A stretch of 64,000 nt of DNA from Vreelandella neptunia (GCF_034479615.1 NZ_CP140255.1:1922001-1986000), one strand, 5' to 3'. Counted from the first letter of the stretch, positions 32,375-43,281 are shown. Notes: a model not told the origin generated them from the letters alone. Made by a program: numbers and translations.

Positions 32375-33826
32375 ATGTCAGGTCAAACACTTTACGACAA
32401 ACTCTGGAATCAGCATTTGGTCAAGCAGCGTGATGACGGCACTGCGTTGATCTATATCGACCGCCAGCTGCTTCACGAGGTGACCTCGCCGCAAGCGTTT
32501 GAAGGCCTGCGTTTAGCTAACCGTAAGCCGTGGCGTTTGGATGCTAACTTAGCCACGCCCGACCATAACGTGCCAACGACCATTAAAGAGCGCGCCGAGG
32601 GCAACAGCGGTATTAAAGACCCGGTGTCGTTGATTCAGGTGCAAACCCTGGACGACAACTGCCTTGAGTACGGCATCGAAGAGTTCAAAATCAACGATCC
32701 GCGTCAGGGCATCGTGCACGTAGTTGGCCCCGAGCAGGGGGCCACGCTGCCAGGAATGACCGTGGTGTGTGGCGACTCCCATACCGCGACCCACGGCGCT
32801 TTTGGTGCTTTGGCCCACGGTATCGGCACCTCGGAGGTCGAGCACGTGATGGCGACTCAGTGCTTGCTGGCGCAAAAAATGAAAAATATGCAGGTGCGCG
32901 TGGAAGGTGAGCTGGGCCTGGGAGTAACAGCAAAAGATGTGGTACTGGCAATTATCGGCAAGATTGGCACCGCTGGCGGCACTGGTTATGCCATTGAATT
33001 TGCCGGTAGCGCGATTGCCTCGCTCTCTATGGAAGGGCGCATGACCGTTTGCAACATGGCCATTGAAGCGGGCGCACGGGTGGGTTTGATCGCCGTTGAC
33101 GAGACCACCATTGATTATCTGGCCAAGCGTCCCTTTGCGCCTACCGCAGAGCAGTGGGATGCCGCCGTGGCAGATTGGCGCAACTTAGTGTCTGACGACG
33201 ATGCGCAGTTCGATAAGGTGGTTACTTTGCAGGCTGAAGAGATCGAGCCACAGGTGAGCTGGGGTACCAGCCCTGAAATGGTCACCGGTATTTCCGGTCA
33301 AGTGCCTGATCCGCAGGCCGCGCTGGATGAAACCGTGCAGCGCAGCCACACTCGCGCACTCGAGTACATGGGCCTTCACCCCAATCAGAAAATCACTGAT
33401 ATCAAGTTGGATAAAATCTTTATCGGCTCCTGCACCAACTCGCGTATTGAAGATCTACGCGAAGCCGCCAAAGTCGCCAAGGGTAAAAAGGTAGCTGATT
33501 CCATCAAGTTGGCCATGGTGGTGCCGGGTTCTGGCTTGGTGAAGCGCCAAGCTGAAGCGGAAGGTCTGGATAAGATCTTTATTGAAGCAGGCTTTGAGTG
33601 GCGCGAGCCGGGCTGCTCCATGTGTTTGGCTATGAACGCGGATAAACTGGGTGCCGGTGAACACTGCGCTTCGACCTCTAACCGCAACTTTGAAGGGCGC
33701 CAGGGCTACGGTGGCCGCACGCACCTGGTCAGCCCGGCCATGGCAGCGGCAGCGGCGATTGCCGGTCACTTTGTTGATGTTCGCAGCTTGCCCGCTAACG
33801 ACGCCACTCACGCTCAGGAGGCCTAA
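32375..33826 (+). CDS. leuC: 3-isopropylmalate dehydratase large subunit
   Basis: With LeuD it converts 2-isopropylmalate to 3-isopropylmalate in leucine synthesis, using a 4Fe-4S cluster. It is 483 aa. Motifs include [40 protein letters not shown] and the cluster cysteines in [17 protein letters not shown] and [11 protein letters not shown]. The end is [26 protein letters not shown] lies 6 nt before ATG 32375. It is 3 bp from leuD; leuA is not in the window. Confidence 0.97.
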   Translation: MSGQTLYDKLWNQHLVKQRDDGTALIYIDRQLLHEVTSPQAFEGLRLANRKPWRLDANLATPDHNVPTTIKERAEGNSGIKDPVSLIQVQTLDDNCLEYGIEEFKINDPRQGIVHVVGPEQGATLPGMTVVCGDSHTATHGAFGALAHGIGTSEVEHVMATQCLLAQKMKNMQVRVEGELGLGVTAKDVVLAIIGKIGTAGGTGYAIEFAGSAIASLSMEGRMTVCNMAIEAGARVGLIAVDETTIDYLAKRPFAPTAEQWDAAVADWRNLVSDDDAQFDKVVTLQAEEIEPQVSWGTSPEMVTGISGQVPDPQAALDETVQRSHTRALEYMGLHPNQKITDIKLDKIFIGSCTNSRIEDLREAAKVAKGKKVADSIKLAMVVPGSGLVKRQAEAEGLDKIFIEAGFEWREPGCSMCLAMNADKLGAGEHCASTSNRNFEGRQGYGGRTHLVSPAMAAAAAIAGHFVDVRSLPANDATHAQEA

Positions 33827-33829
33827 ACC

Positions 33830-34477
33830 ATGAAAAAATTTGAACGTTTTGAAGGCGTGGTAGCGCCCCTTGATCGCGCTAACGTCGACACCGATTTGAT
33901 TATCCCGAAGCAGTTTTTGAAGTCGATCAAGCGAACTGGCTTCGGCGTTAACCTGTTTGACGAACTGCGCTACTTGGATGAAGGTCAGCCGGGGCAGGAC
34001 TGCTCACAGCGCCCGCTGAACCCTGATTTTGTCTTGAACCAGCCGCGCTTCAAAGGCGCTGAAGTGCTACTTGCTCGGCGCAACTTTGGCTGTGGCAGTT
34101 CTCGTGAGCACGCGCCTTGGGCGCTGGAAGATTTCGGTTTCAAGGTCGTGATTGCGCCTAGCTTTGCCGATATCTTCTACAACAACTCGTTCAAGAACGG
34201 CATTTTGCTGATCACTTTCCCAGAAGATGTGGTCGATCGCCTGTTTGCCGAGGTGGATGCCAGTGAAGGCTATCAGTTGGATGTGGACTTGGAGAACCAG
34301 CGGGTCATTACACCGAGCGGCGAGATTTTAGAATTTGAAGTGGATGAGTTCCGCAAGCACTGCCTGCTGGAAGGATTGGACGATATTGGCCTGACGTTAA
34401 AAGACGAAGACGCCATTCGTGCCTTTGAGCAGAAACATAAAGCTGCGCGTCCCTGGTTATTCCGGCAGTCTGCGTAA
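33830..34477 (+). CDS. leuD: 3-isopropylmalate dehydratase small subunit
   Basis: Swivelling subunit of isopropylmalate isomerase, 215 aa (usual about 200–215). Key motifs are [40 protein letters not shown] and [20 protein letters not shown]. It starts 3 bp after leuC, so the two are translationally coupled. A strong hairpin follows before leuB. Confidence 0.97.
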   Translation: MKKFERFEGVVAPLDRANVDTDLIIPKQFLKSIKRTGFGVNLFDELRYLDEGQPGQDCSQRPLNPDFVLNQPRFKGAEVLLARRNFGCGSSREHAPWALEDFGFKVVIAPSFADIFYNNSFKNGILLITFPEDVVDRLFAEVDASEGYQLDVDLENQRVITPSGEILEFEVDEFRKHCLLEGLDDIGLTLKDEDAIRAFEQKHKAARPWLFRQSA

Positions 34478-34508
34478 AGGCTTTCCAGTTTTCAAAGTAG
34501 GTTTGATA

Positions 34509-34535
34509 GCGCGTTGCAATCCCATTGCAACGCGC
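34509..34535 (+). repeat. Perfect 12 bp stem-loop between leuD and leuB
   Basis: GCGCGTTGCAAT and ATTGCAACGCGC flank a CCC loop. There is no U-run, so it is not a standard terminator. Position inside the leuCDB operon suggests an mRNA-processing or stabilising stem, or partial attenuation between leuD and leuB. Confidence 0.6.
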
Positions 34536-34576
34536 AAAGCGGCTAATGTCGCTCGATAACACGTTAAGGATTCAGC

Positions 34577-35656
34577 ATGACTCATAAGGTATTACTGCTG
34601 CCGGGTGACGGTATTGGCCCCGAGATAGCTGCTCAGGCGGCACGCTTGTTGAAGGCATGCCAAGAAGCGGGCTTGGATATTGAAGTAGAAGAGGGCTTGG
34701 TGGGCGGCTCCGCTTACGATGTTCATGGCGAGCCGCTGCCCGCGGAAACTCTCGAAAAAGCCAAAGTGGCCAGTGCGATTTTGTTGGGCGCCGTGGGTGG
34801 CCCCAAGTGGGATAAAATTGAAGACCTCTCCAAGCGTCCTGAAAAAGGCCTGTTGGGGCTGCGTAAAAATCTTGGACTGTTCGGCAACCTGCGCCCGGCA
34901 ATGCTCTACCCTCAGTTGGCCAGCGCCTCCAGCCTGAGGCCGGAACTGGTGGCGGGGCTGGATATTATGATCGTTCGCGAACTCACCGGCGGCATCTACT
35001 TCGGTCAGCCCCGAGGCATTGAAGTACGCAACGGCGAGCGGGTTGGTTTTAACACCTATATCTACTCTGAAAGCGAGATTGAGCGTATTGGTCGTGTCGC
35101 TTTCGAGATGGCCCAAAAGCGCGGCAAGAAGCTCTGCTCGGTAGATAAAGCCAACGTACTGGAAGTCACTATTTTGTGGCGGGAAGTGATGGAGCGTTTA
35201 GCGCCGGAATACCCAGACGTTGAGCTTTCTCACATGTACGTGGATAACGCCGCCATGCAGCTAGTGCGCGCACCCAAGCAATTTGATGTGGTGGTGACTG
35301 GCAATATGTTTGGTGACATTCTCTCTGACGCTGCCGCTATGCTCACCGGCTCCATCGGTATGCTGCCTTCTGCTTCGCTAAACGAAAGCGGGCAGGGCAT
35401 GTACGAGCCATGCCACGGCAGCGCGCCGGATATCGCCGGTCAGAATGTAGCTAACCCACTGGCCATGATGCTTTCGGTGGCCATGATGCTCCGCTACTCA
35501 CTGAACGAGAACGCCATGGCAGAGCGCATTGAAGCCGCCGTCGGCAGCGTGCTGGATGACGGTCTGCGCACTGCGGATATCGCATCCGAAGGTATGCAAA
35601 GCATCGGTACCGATGCCATGGGTGATGCAGTATTGGCGGCGTTTGCAAAGCAGTGA
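34577..35656 (+). CDS. leuB: 3-isopropylmalate dehydrogenase
   Basis: NAD-dependent oxidative decarboxylation of 3-isopropylmalate, the third specific step of leucine synthesis. It is 359 aa, the normal length. It starts [20 protein letters not shown] and has [19 protein letters not shown], the catalytic Lys region [36 protein letters not shown] and [20 protein letters not shown] (NAD-binding). Third gene of leuCDB, 99 bp after leuD. Confidence 0.97.
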   Translation: MTHKVLLLPGDGIGPEIAAQAARLLKACQEAGLDIEVEEGLVGGSAYDVHGEPLPAETLEKAKVASAILLGAVGGPKWDKIEDLSKRPEKGLLGLRKNLGLFGNLRPAMLYPQLASASSLRPELVAGLDIMIVRELTGGIYFGQPRGIEVRNGERVGFNTYIYSESEIERIGRVAFEMAQKRGKKLCSVDKANVLEVTILWREVMERLAPEYPDVELSHMYVDNAAMQLVRAPKQFDVVVTGNMFGDILSDAAAMLTGSIGMLPSASLNESGQGMYEPCHGSAPDIAGQNVANPLAMMLSVAMMLRYSLNENAMAERIEAAVGSVLDDGLRTADIASEGMQSIGTDAMGDAVLAAFAKQ

Positions 35657-35675
35657 GTAAAGTTATCGGGCTACT

Positions 35676-35821
35676 CCGGCGATAGGTCTACGAGGGGGCG
35701 CTGTAACCCCCTCCCTGGGCGCTACATTTGCCACTGACCGCCATGGATGGCGGAAATGCCGTAATTGCATGGACGCATTTTACGGCCATGGCAAATGCCC
35801 CCCTCTACGACCTATCCCCGG
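35676..35821. repeat. Mosaic long inverted repeat between leuB and asd
   Basis: The outer arms, CCGGCGATAGGTC near 35676 and GACCTATCCCCGGCG at about 35809–35823, are inverted copies. GAGGGGG/CCCCCCTC and CATTTGCC/GGCAAATG continue the pairing inward. Inside are two separate hairpins, CCGCCATGGATGGCGG and GCCGTAA…TTACGGC. The whole 146 bp could fold into a branched stem. It looks like a MITE- or BIME-type extragenic repeat; no coding frame is inside. It may also end leuB transcription. Confidence 0.6.
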
Positions 35822-35930
35822 CGCCCTGGATTTCGCAGTCGTGATTACACCACTGGTCAATGTGGTTTCAAAAATCAGCGTAAAGAATTGTGTATAATAC
35901 CAAGACTCATTCTTTGCAGGAGGACTTCAT

Positions 35931-37043
35931 ATGTTGAAAGTCGGTTTCGTGGGATGGCGCGGCATGGTGGGCTCAGTGCTAATGCAGCGTATGCAGGAAG
36001 ATGGTGATTTCAATGGCATCGAGCCGGTATTCTTCACCACCTCCCAGGTTGGCCAGCCCGGCCCCGACATCGGTGTAGACGTACCTCCGCTAAAAGACGC
36101 CTTTGATATTGAAGCGCTCAAAGCGTTGGACGTTGTTGTCACCTGTCAGGGCGGTGACTACACCAAGCCCGTCTATAAAGACCTGCGTAGCGCAGGCTGG
36201 AAAGGCTACTGGATTGACGCTGCCAGTACGCTGCGTATGGAAGATGAAGCGACTATCGTGCTGGATCCGGTCAACCGCAAGGTCATCGATGACCAGCTAG
36301 CTAAAGGCGCCAAAACCTTTGTGGGCGGAAACTGCACCGTGAGTCTGATGCTCATGGGCTTGGGCGGTCTGTTTGAAGCCGATATGGTCGAGTGGATGAC
36401 CTCCATGACCTACCAGGCAGCTTCTGGTTCGGGCGCTAAGCACATGCGCGAGCTGCTCAACCAAATGGGCCAACTGCGCGATAGCGTCGGCGAAGAGCTA
36501 AAAGATCCCTCAAGCGCGATTCTGGATATCGACCGCAAAGTAACGGCTGCCATGCGCAGCGGTGACTTCCCGACCGGTAACTTTGCTGCGCCGCTGGCAG
36601 GTAGTTTGCTGCCATGGATCGATACCAAGCTAGACAACGGCCAGAGCCGCGAAGAGTGGAAGGGCAGTGTTGAGACCAATAAGATTCTTGGCCTCGATAA
36701 CAACCCGATCCCCATCGATGGCCTGTGCGTGCGTATCGGTGCGATGCGCTCACACAGCCAGGCGTTCACTATCAAGCTGAAGCACGATGTGCCGCTGGAT
36801 GAGATAGAAGATCGCATCGCCAAGCACAACGAGTGGGTCAAGCTGATTCCTAATGACAAAGACGCCACCATTGCTGGCCTAACGCCCGCGGCTGCTACCG
36901 GCACGCTGCAAGTGCCGGTTGGACGCCTGCGTAAGCTGCAAATGGGCGGAGAATACCTTTCAGCCTTTAGCGTGGGTGACCAACTGCTGTGGGGCGCTGC
37001 AGAGCCACTGAAGCGTATGCTGAAGATTTTGCGCGAACAGTAA
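35931..37043 (+). CDS. asd: Aspartate-semialdehyde dehydrogenase
   Basis: Makes aspartate semialdehyde, the branch point to Lys/DAP, Met, Thr and, in halophiles, ectoine. It is 370 aa, like the E. coli enzyme. Motifs are [20 protein letters not shown] (NADP-binding), the active-site Cys in [38 protein letters not shown] and [26 protein letters not shown] lies upstream of ATG 35931. A strong terminator follows. Confidence 0.97.
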   Translation: MLKVGFVGWRGMVGSVLMQRMQEDGDFNGIEPVFFTTSQVGQPGPDIGVDVPPLKDAFDIEALKALDVVVTCQGGDYTKPVYKDLRSAGWKGYWIDAASTLRMEDEATIVLDPVNRKVIDDQLAKGAKTFVGGNCTVSLMLMGLGGLFEADMVEWMTSMTYQAASGSGAKHMRELLNQMGQLRDSVGEELKDPSSAILDIDRKVTAAMRSGDFPTGNFAAPLAGSLLPWIDTKLDNGQSREEWKGSVETNKILGLDNNPIPIDGLCVRIGAMRSHSQAFTIKLKHDVPLDEIEDRIAKHNEWVKLIPNDKDATIAGLTPAAATGTLQVPVGRLRKLQMGGEYLSAFSVGDQLLWGAAEPLKRMLKILREQ

Positions 37044-37066
37044 TTGTCGTTGTCGCAGGTAAGTCA

Positions 37067-37102
37067 AAAACGGGAAGCTGTTCGCAGCTTCCCGTTTTTT
37101 TT
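37067..37102 (+). terminator. Intrinsic terminator of asd
   Basis: CGGGAAGCTG-TTCG-CAGCTTCCCG is a perfect 10 bp stem with a TTCG tetraloop, flanked by AAAAA on the left and TTTTTTTT on the right. A textbook Rho-independent terminator 24 bp past the asd stop. Confidence 0.95.
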
Positions 37103-37231
37103 ACTCGGCAGTTTCTAGCGTTGGTAGGAAAGTGATCATTATTTGGTTAAGTTATGCTAAAACTAGCCATTAGGTTGGAAGCTCAGCTTACTTGGCACCG
37201 AATATTAAAAGGTAGGCAGTAGGGATCATTC

Positions 37232-39499
37232 ATGAAAAAAACACTGACGTGGATTACATGGCTCTCACTGAGTGCAGTCAGTCCTCTCGCACTAGCCATT
37301 GGATTGGGCCAGGCGAGTGTCAGCTCGTATCTGAATGCGCCTTTAGATGCTTCAATGCCGTTGCTAGAGAGCAATCAATACGCGCTTAAAGATATTCAAA
37401 TAAGCGTTGCCGAACCGTCAGAGTTTGCTTCAGTTGGACTTGAATGGTCACCACTAGTGGCTAATGTTCGAGCTCAAGTCAGTGAGCAGCAGGGGCAACG
37501 TCAGGTAGTCTTGAGTTCGCAACAGTCAATGGAGGAACCGTGGCTAGAGCTGCTGCTGACTATTGACTATCCAGGTGGACAGCATACCCGTGAAGTTACC
37601 CTGCTGTTTGATCCTCAGGGCTATTCTGAGACCGCGGCGCAGGGCGGTACGCTAGATAGCGCTCAAAACAATACACAAGAGAATGGCCTCAACACTTCGC
37701 AGGCGAGTAATCAGGGTCAGATTGACGCCTCAAACGCTCTCCCTGTATCTACCCTAAGTGATTCTTTAACGACAGAACAGTCCATAGGAAGCGAGGTTGC
37801 TGGTAGCAGCAGTCAAACCAGTGCCTACGTAGGCAGTGGCGATACTTTATGGGGCGTGGCCGAGCGCATAAAACCTGCTGATGCTAGCGTGCAGCAAATG
37901 ATGGTTGCGCTGCTTGAAGCCAATCCTAATGTATTTCCATCAGGCAACGTTCACGATATGCGCGCGGGTCGAACGCTACAGGTGCCAGATTCCCAGCGCG
38001 TGCTGGCACGCTCTCGAGTAGATGCCGCCTCGACTATTCAGGCTATGAATGAAGCTTGGCGCTCGCGGCGTAATGGAAGTCTCCAGGAGGTGCCACTTCC
38101 CCCCGCAGAGCGCAATGTTGAAACTCTCTCGATCTCTGATTTGGCGATAGCAACTGCCCAAGCAGTGCAGAGTAACAGTATGGGTACCCCTGATGCTGGC
38201 CTGGCTGCCGCGGCTTCAGAGCCAGTCGAGTCAGAGGGGAGTGCGCCTGAAATGAGTGAAGAGGAGGCGTCTAGGGCAGAAGTCCCTGAAGGAGCGGAAG
38301 AGAGAGACGAGCAGGTCGAAGCATTAACGCCCGTGGAATTAACAGAGCAGCTTCGCTTGAGTCAGGCGACCCTTCAGCAAGTCCTTGATGAGCGTGAGCT
38401 GATGCGCGCTGAGATCAATGCGTTAGATAGTGAAGTCGGCTCGCTTAACCAGGCCTTAAGCGAGTCACTTGCTGCCCAGCAGCAGGCGCAAACGCAGCTC
38501 GCGGCGAGCAATGCCCAAAAGGCTGATCAAGATTTGATTAGTTTAATTGCTCGCTATCAGTGGCCATTAGCTGCCGTTGCTATTGTGCTGCTTATAGGGT
38601 TGCTGTTATTGCTCCGTAAGCGGCGAGAGGAGAGTTGGGAGCCTATTTCCACTTTGCAGGAGTCAGTGCCTACACCCACGGCGTCTTCAAGCGCGGATAA
38701 CAGCACTGCTTCGCCTGTGCAGCCGACTACTCCTCGCCGCGATAGCAACCAGTCCCAAACCACGCCCTTCAACGTAGGCACCACTGATATACCTTTAGCC
38801 GCCAGCGAGACAGAAAAGGTCGATGAGTCACAGGCTGCCAGTACAGAGGAGGGGACAAGTGCCGAGAATGCCTCTCCCCTGTTCAGCCACCAACAGGAAC
38901 CGGTGTTTTCGACCAAAGAGTGGTTTGTTAACGCAGAACCAGAAGTGCCCCCACAAGAAGCACCGTTTCACTATGAGAAAAGCCAGGCAGCAGGACTGGC
39001 AGAGCAGGGACGTCAACGCCGCTACGAGCCCTATGGAGGTGGCGCGGGCAGCGCCGAGCATACCTCGCTAGCGCCACCGCCTAGCGCACGGCCTTTGCGC
39101 GCAATGCTTGCCGCCTTTAGCACTGAATCGCCAGAAGAGGTACAGATGGACTCTGTCCAACAGACAGAGCCGAGAACCGCTACCGACGTCACTGAGGGGG
39201 GAGCGGCATCAAAGCAGGAATCAGCTGAAACGAGCGCTTCTGAAGAGGTTAGCGAACCTGGTCATCGCTTTATTGACTATCAGCCCCCAAGGCTAACAAC
39301 TCCCTTCGATAAAGCTGAGCAGAGCCGTTTGGAAACGCCTATGCAACCCACGGTAGAGTTTCCAACTGAATCATCTGCTCCGTCTGAGGCATCTGTTAGA
39401 CAGCCACGTAGGCCAATTGAAGAGGAGTGGGACATTGAAGAGGTAGCATTCAAGCCGCGAGGCCTGGATAATAGCGATCCTTCAAAATCTTCAAAATGA
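37232..39499 (+). CDS. fimV: FimV/HubP-like LysM-domain membrane protein, short form
   Basis: Polar-hub/type IV pilus-assembly-related protein. It is 755 aa. A signal peptide (SAVSPLALA) leads into the FimV N-terminal domain, IGLGQASVSSYLNAPLDASM. A LysM-like peptidoglycan-binding stretch has YVGSGDTLWGVAERIKP. A coiled coil (about 365–425) precedes a membrane helix, WPLAAVAIVLLIGLLLLLRK. A long acidic Ser/Glu-rich cytoplasmic tail follows. The TPR-like cap at the C-terminus of Pseudomonas FimV is not visible; the last part reads EWDIEEVAFKPRGLDN. It lies upstream of truA, as fimV does in many gammaproteobacteria, which supports the symbol. Confidence 0.85.
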   Translation: MKKTLTWITWLSLSAVSPLALAIGLGQASVSSYLNAPLDASMPLLESNQYALKDIQISVAEPSEFASVGLEWSPLVANVRAQVSEQQGQRQVVLSSQQSMEEPWLELLLTIDYPGGQHTREVTLLFDPQGYSETAAQGGTLDSAQNNTQENGLNTSQASNQGQIDASNALPVSTLSDSLTTEQSIGSEVAGSSSQTSAYVGSGDTLWGVAERIKPADASVQQMMVALLEANPNVFPSGNVHDMRAGRTLQVPDSQRVLARSRVDAASTIQAMNEAWRSRRNGSLQEVPLPPAERNVETLSISDLAIATAQAVQSNSMGTPDAGLAAAASEPVESEGSAPEMSEEEASRAEVPEGAEERDEQVEALTPVELTEQLRLSQATLQQVLDERELMRAEINALDSEVGSLNQALSESLAAQQQAQTQLAASNAQKADQDLISLIARYQWPLAAVAIVLLIGLLLLLRKRREESWEPISTLQESVPTPTASSSADNSTASPVQPTTPRRDSNQSQTTPFNVGTTDIPLAASETEKVDESQAASTEEGTSAENASPLFSHQQEPVFSTKEWFVNAEPEVPPQEAPFHYEKSQAAGLAEQGRQRRYEPYGGGAGSAEHTSLAPPPSARPLRAMLAAFSTESPEEVQMDSVQQTEPRTATDVTEGGAASKQESAETSASEEVSEPGHRFIDYQPPRLTTPFDKAEQSRLETPMQPTVEFPTESSAPSEASVRQPRRPIEEEWDIEEVAFKPRGLDNSDPSKSSK

Positions 39500-39508
39500 T
39501 GTGGCTTG

Positions 39509-40447
39509 ATGACGCTGTTCTATCACTTCGATGAGAAAATTCCGCTTACTGGCCGTTTGGCAATGGGTATTGAGTACGACGGTACCCATTACTGCGGTTT
39601 CCAGCGCCTTAAGCACGCCGCATCTGTCCAGGCTTCGTTAGAGGCTGCGCTGTCCAAGGTGGCCAATGAGCCTATTCAGGTGCATGCCAGCGGTCGCACT
39701 GATTCGGGTGTGCATGCCACGCGCCAAATCGTGCATTTTGACCCCACCGCGGGGCGTTCTGAGAAAGCCTGGATTTTTGGTGCCAATACCCAGTTACCGC
39801 GCGACATAGCCGTGCGCTGGGTGAAACCAGTGGGCGACGACTTTCATTCCCGCCTGTGCGCCTTAGGGCGCCGCTACCGCTACGTGCTGCTGAATCAGAT
39901 AAGCCGCCCGGTATTGGAACGTACCAATGTGACCTGGTGCCGTGACCCCTTAGACGCCGATGCCATGCACCGGGCCGCCCAGGCGCTGGTAGGTGAGCAC
40001 GATTTTTCCAGCTTCCGTGCCGCTGGCTGTCAATCCAAAACCCCCTGGCGGCATATGCACTTTGTGGACGTGAAGCGGTACGGCCAGCTGGTGATGATCG
40101 ATATTCAAGGCAACGCGTTCTTGCACCACATGATTCGTAACATTGCTGGAGCGCTGGTGAGCGTCGGACGCGGTGCCCAGGCTGAAGCTTATATTGGTGA
40201 ACTTTTAGCGCTTAAAAACCGTCGCAAAGGGGATGTTACAGCTCCCGCCTGCGGGCTGCATTTTGTCGATTCGGTTTACGATGAGCGCTTTGATTTGCCT
40301 AAAGAGCCGCTGGGGCCGCATCTGCTCTCGTTTACCGGAGAGTGGACTGGAGAACGTGAGCTTCCTGATACGCCACGGGTGGCCTATCGGCGCAATCGCT
40401 CGCTGCGTAACCCGGCAGCTACCCCTGAGCAGGAGGCGTCGTCATGA
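39509..40447 (+). CDS. truA: tRNA pseudouridine(38-40) synthase
   Basis: Isomerises uridines 38–40 in the anticodon arm of tRNAs. It is 312 aa. Motifs are MGIEYDGTHYCGFQRLKHAA, the catalytic Asp in VHASGRTDSGVHATRQIVHF, FHSRLCALGRRYRYVLLNQ and IQGNAFLHHMIRNIAGALV. The start is uncertain: ATG 39509 lies 9 bp after the fimV stop with no strong ribosome site, and ATG 39563 (MGIEYDG) is the other option. It overlaps trpF by 4 bp. Confidence 0.95.
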   Translation: MTLFYHFDEKIPLTGRLAMGIEYDGTHYCGFQRLKHAASVQASLEAALSKVANEPIQVHASGRTDSGVHATRQIVHFDPTAGRSEKAWIFGANTQLPRDIAVRWVKPVGDDFHSRLCALGRRYRYVLLNQISRPVLERTNVTWCRDPLDADAMHRAAQALVGEHDFSSFRAAGCQSKTPWRHMHFVDVKRYGQLVMIDIQGNAFLHHMIRNIAGALVSVGRGAQAEAYIGELLALKNRRKGDVTAPACGLHFVDSVYDERFDLPKEPLGPHLLSFTGEWTGERELPDTPRVAYRRNRSLRNPAATPEQEASS

Positions 40448-41082
40448 GCACTGCTCCGCTAACCCGCACCCGGATCAAGTTCTGTGGCTTTACCCGTGGT
40501 GAGGATGTTGACCGCGCCGTGGCGCTGGGCGTGGACGCCTTGGGTTTCGTTATGTGGCCCAAAAGTGCGCGCAGTGTGAGCGTCGAACAACTGGCGGCGC
40601 TCTCTGCCCGCGTGCCCGCCTTTGTGACCCGCGTGGGGTTGTTTGTCGACCAGCCTGCAGAGCTCATTGAGCAGTGCGTGCCCTATCTCGATATGCTTCA
40701 GTTTCACGGCAATGAATCGCCCGATGAGTGCCAGCGCTTTTCGTTACCCTGGATGAAAGCGTTGCGCATGCGTGATGAGATAGATCTTGCTCAGGAGACA
40801 GAGCGCTATCATCACGCCCAGGCGCTGCTGCTTGACGCTTATCGGCCGGGAACGCCAGGGGGCACGGGGGAGACCTTTGATTGGTCGAGAATCCCCGCAA
40901 ATCTTGCAAAACCTGTTATCCTCGCCGGTGGGTTGAGTGCTGATAACATTGCTGACGCTGTGCGTCAGGTAGCGCCCTATGCCGTGGATGTGTCTGGCGG
41001 TATTGAAGCCTCCCACGGCTGTAAAGATGCTGACAAGATGGCGTGTTTCGTGCGTCAAGTGGCATTAGCCGACACCCGTTAG
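40444..41082 (+). CDS. trpF: Phosphoribosylanthranilate isomerase
   Basis: Third step of the anthranilate-to-tryptophan pathway, an Amadori rearrangement. It is 212 aa, a stand-alone TIM barrel. The catalytic Cys is in IKFCGFTRGEDVDRAV, then LGFVMWPKSARSV, LQFHGNESPDECQRF, the general-acid Asp in LLLDAYRPGTPGGTGETFDW and GGLSADNIADAV. It is coupled to truA by a 4 bp overlap (ATGA), and followed after 130 bp by trpB. Confidence 0.96.
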   Translation: MSTAPLTRTRIKFCGFTRGEDVDRAVALGVDALGFVMWPKSARSVSVEQLAALSARVPAFVTRVGLFVDQPAELIEQCVPYLDMLQFHGNESPDECQRFSLPWMKALRMRDEIDLAQETERYHHAQALLLDAYRPGTPGGTGETFDWSRIPANLAKPVILAGGLSADNIADAVRQVAPYAVDVSGGIEASHGCKDADKMACFVRQVALADTR

Positions 41083-41212
41083 CGTTCGCCGTTTATGTGC
41101 GACTAGTTTGTGTGTAATTTATACGTATTGCTTATAGGTATTTTATCGAGCTACGTGTTTACGACGATTCATTTATTGTTTGCCTGTTCTGGCGATCTTG
41201 TGAGGTATCCCT

Positions 41213-42454
41213 GTGACTGTTTCTGCGACGCCTGCACCAAAAACCAAGTTCAGTGATCTGACCCAAATGCCGGATGCCCGCGGTCATTTTGGCCCTTACG
41301 GCGGTCGATTTGTGTCAGAGACCCTGAGCTTTGCGTTGGAAGAGTTGGAGAAAACGTACTCAAGCTTGCGTGATGACCCCGACTTTCAGGCTGAGTTTGA
41401 CTACGATCTTGCCCACTATGTGGGGCGTCCATCGCCGCTCTACCACGCCAAACGCTGGTCGGCGAGTCTTGGCGGTGCACAGATTTGGTTGAAGCGGGAA
41501 GATCTGAATCACACTGGCGCTCATAAGGTAAACAACACCATTGGTCAGGCGCTGCTGGCCAAAAAAACCGGCAAGCCACGCATTATCGCGGAAACCGGGG
41601 CGGGCCAGCATGGCGTTGCCTCGGCAACCGTCGCCGCTCGCTTAGGGCTTGAGTGCGACGTTTATATGGGGGCTGAAGACGTCCAGCGCCAAAAGCTGAA
41701 CGTGTACCGTATGCGCCTATTGGGCGCCCGGGTCATTCCGGTAGAGTCAGGTACCCGCACCCTCAAAGACGCCATGAACGAAGCGCTGCGTGACTGGGTC
41801 ACCAACGTTGACAACACCTTCTATATCATCGGTACCGTGGCCGGCCCGCACCCTTATCCGCTGCTGGTGCGCGATTTCAACGCCGTAGTAGGGCGCGAAG
41901 CGCGCCGTCAGTCGCTGGAGCAGATCGGCCGTTTACCTGACGCACTGATTGCCTGTGTGGGCGGTGGCTCTAACGCCTTGGGTCTGTTCTACCCCTTCGT
42001 GGAAGATGACGACGTGGCCATGTACGGCGTTGAAGCCGGTGGCGATGGCGTTGAAACCGGCCGTCACGCGGCGCCGTTGGCATCCAATGCGCCGCGAGGC
42101 GTGCTCCACGGTAACCGCACCTACTTAATGTCAGATGAAGCCGGGCAGGTGTCGGATACGCACTCCATTTCAGCCGGCCTGGATTATCCTGGCGTAGGCC
42201 CAGAGCACGCGCTGTGGAAAGACGTGGGGCGGGTCTCCTATGTGGCCGCTAACGATAAAGAAGTGCTCGAAGCGTTCCGTGAGCTGACCCACATGGAAGG
42301 CATTATGCCCGCCCTTGAGTCGGCCCATGCGCTGGCTCATGCCAAGGTATTGGCGCCTACCATGCGTCCTGACCAGCATATCGTGGTTAACCTCTCCGGG
42401 CGTGGCGACAAAGACATCATGACCGTTGCTAAGATTGATGGCATCGAATTTTAA
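41213..42454 (+). CDS. trpB: Tryptophan synthase beta chain
   Basis: PLP enzyme that joins indole and serine. It is 413 aa. Motifs are [20 protein letters not shown], the PLP lysine in [40 protein letters not shown] and the phosphate-binding [15 protein letters not shown]. The end is [16 protein letters not shown]. It starts GTG at 41213 (gaggtatccctGTG). It has 130 bp of AT-rich upstream DNA that may hold its own promoter. It is followed by trpA after 23 bp. Confidence 0.97.
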   Translation: MTVSATPAPKTKFSDLTQMPDARGHFGPYGGRFVSETLSFALEELEKTYSSLRDDPDFQAEFDYDLAHYVGRPSPLYHAKRWSASLGGAQIWLKREDLNHTGAHKVNNTIGQALLAKKTGKPRIIAETGAGQHGVASATVAARLGLECDVYMGAEDVQRQKLNVYRMRLLGARVIPVESGTRTLKDAMNEALRDWVTNVDNTFYIIGTVAGPHPYPLLVRDFNAVVGREARRQSLEQIGRLPDALIACVGGGSNALGLFYPFVEDDDVAMYGVEAGGDGVETGRHAAPLASNAPRGVLHGNRTYLMSDEAGQVSDTHSISAGLDYPGVGPEHALWKDVGRVSYVAANDKEVLEAFRELTHMEGIMPALESAHALAHAKVLAPTMRPDQHIVVNLSGRGDKDIMTVAKIDGIEF

Positions 42455-42477
42455 GGTCAGCTTTTTTAAGGGCGAGC

Positions 42478-43281
42478 ATGAACCGTATTGATCAGCGTTT
42501 CAGTGAACTTAAGCAGCAGGGACGCAAGGCCCTGATTCCTTACATCACCGCAGGTGATCCAGCGCCGCAGTACACCGTGGGGTTTATGCATGCCCTGGTG
42601 GAAGCAGGCGCTGATGTGATTGAGCTAGGCGTGCCTTTTTCCGACCCCATGGCGGATGGCCCGGTGATTCAAAAAGCCTGTGAACGTGCGTTAAAGCAGG
42701 GCACACGGCTGATTGACCTTATGCAGATGGTCAAAGAGTTCCGCCAAACCGATACCACCACACCGGTTGTGTTAATGGGCTACTTGAATCCCATTGAGCG
42801 TATCGGCTACGAAAACTTTGCCGATCAAGCCGCCAGCGTGGGCGTTGACGGTGTGCTGATTGTGGATATGCCACCTGAAGAGGCCGACGAGATTGGGCCG
42901 CTGCTGAAATCGCGGGATTTAGCGGCGATTTTTCTCGTTGCACCTACCACTTCTAATGAGCGTGCCGCTACAATATGCGCCCATGGCGAGGGCTACCTCT
43001 ACTACGTTTCGCTGAAAGGCGTGACCGGTGCCGCCACCCTGAACGCAGACGATGTGGCTGAGCATTTGGCGCCGCTGCGGGGGATGACCGATTTACCGCT
43101 ATGTGTTGGTTTCGGTATCCGCGACGGTGTGACTGCCGCAGAAGTAGCTAAAGTCGCCGATGGTGTGATTGTAGGTAGCGCTTTGGTTAACCGTATCGCT
43201 GAAAGCGTCGATGCGCCGGAAACCATTGCGGGCCAGTTGAAAAGTGTATTAGCAGAGATGCGTACGGCGATGGATGCCTAA
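42478..43281 (+). CDS. trpA: Tryptophan synthase alpha chain
   Basis: Cleaves indole-glycerol phosphate and tunnels indole to TrpB. It is 267 aa. Catalytic Glu and Asp are in [20 protein letters not shown], and the second in [33 protein letters not shown] and [15 protein letters not shown] form the phosphate site. Directly after trpB in the operon; accD follows. Confidence 0.97.
   Translation: MNRIDQRFSELKQQGRKALIPYITAGDPAPQYTVGFMHALVEAGADVIELGVPFSDPMADGPVIQKACERALKQGTRLIDLMQMVKEFRQTDTTTPVVLMGYLNPIERIGYENFADQAASVGVDGVLIVDMPPEEADEIGPLLKSRDLAAIFLVAPTTSNERAATICAHGEGYLYYVSLKGVTGAATLNADDVAEHLAPLRGMTDLPLCVGFGIRDGVTAAEVAKVADGVIVGSALVNRIAESVDAPETIAGQLKSVLAEMRTAMDA

Noticed and set aside
41083..41212. 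Possible trp leader/attenuator before trpB
   Set aside because: No leader peptide with Trp codons and no terminator/antiterminator pair could be drawn; only AT-rich promoter-like DNA.
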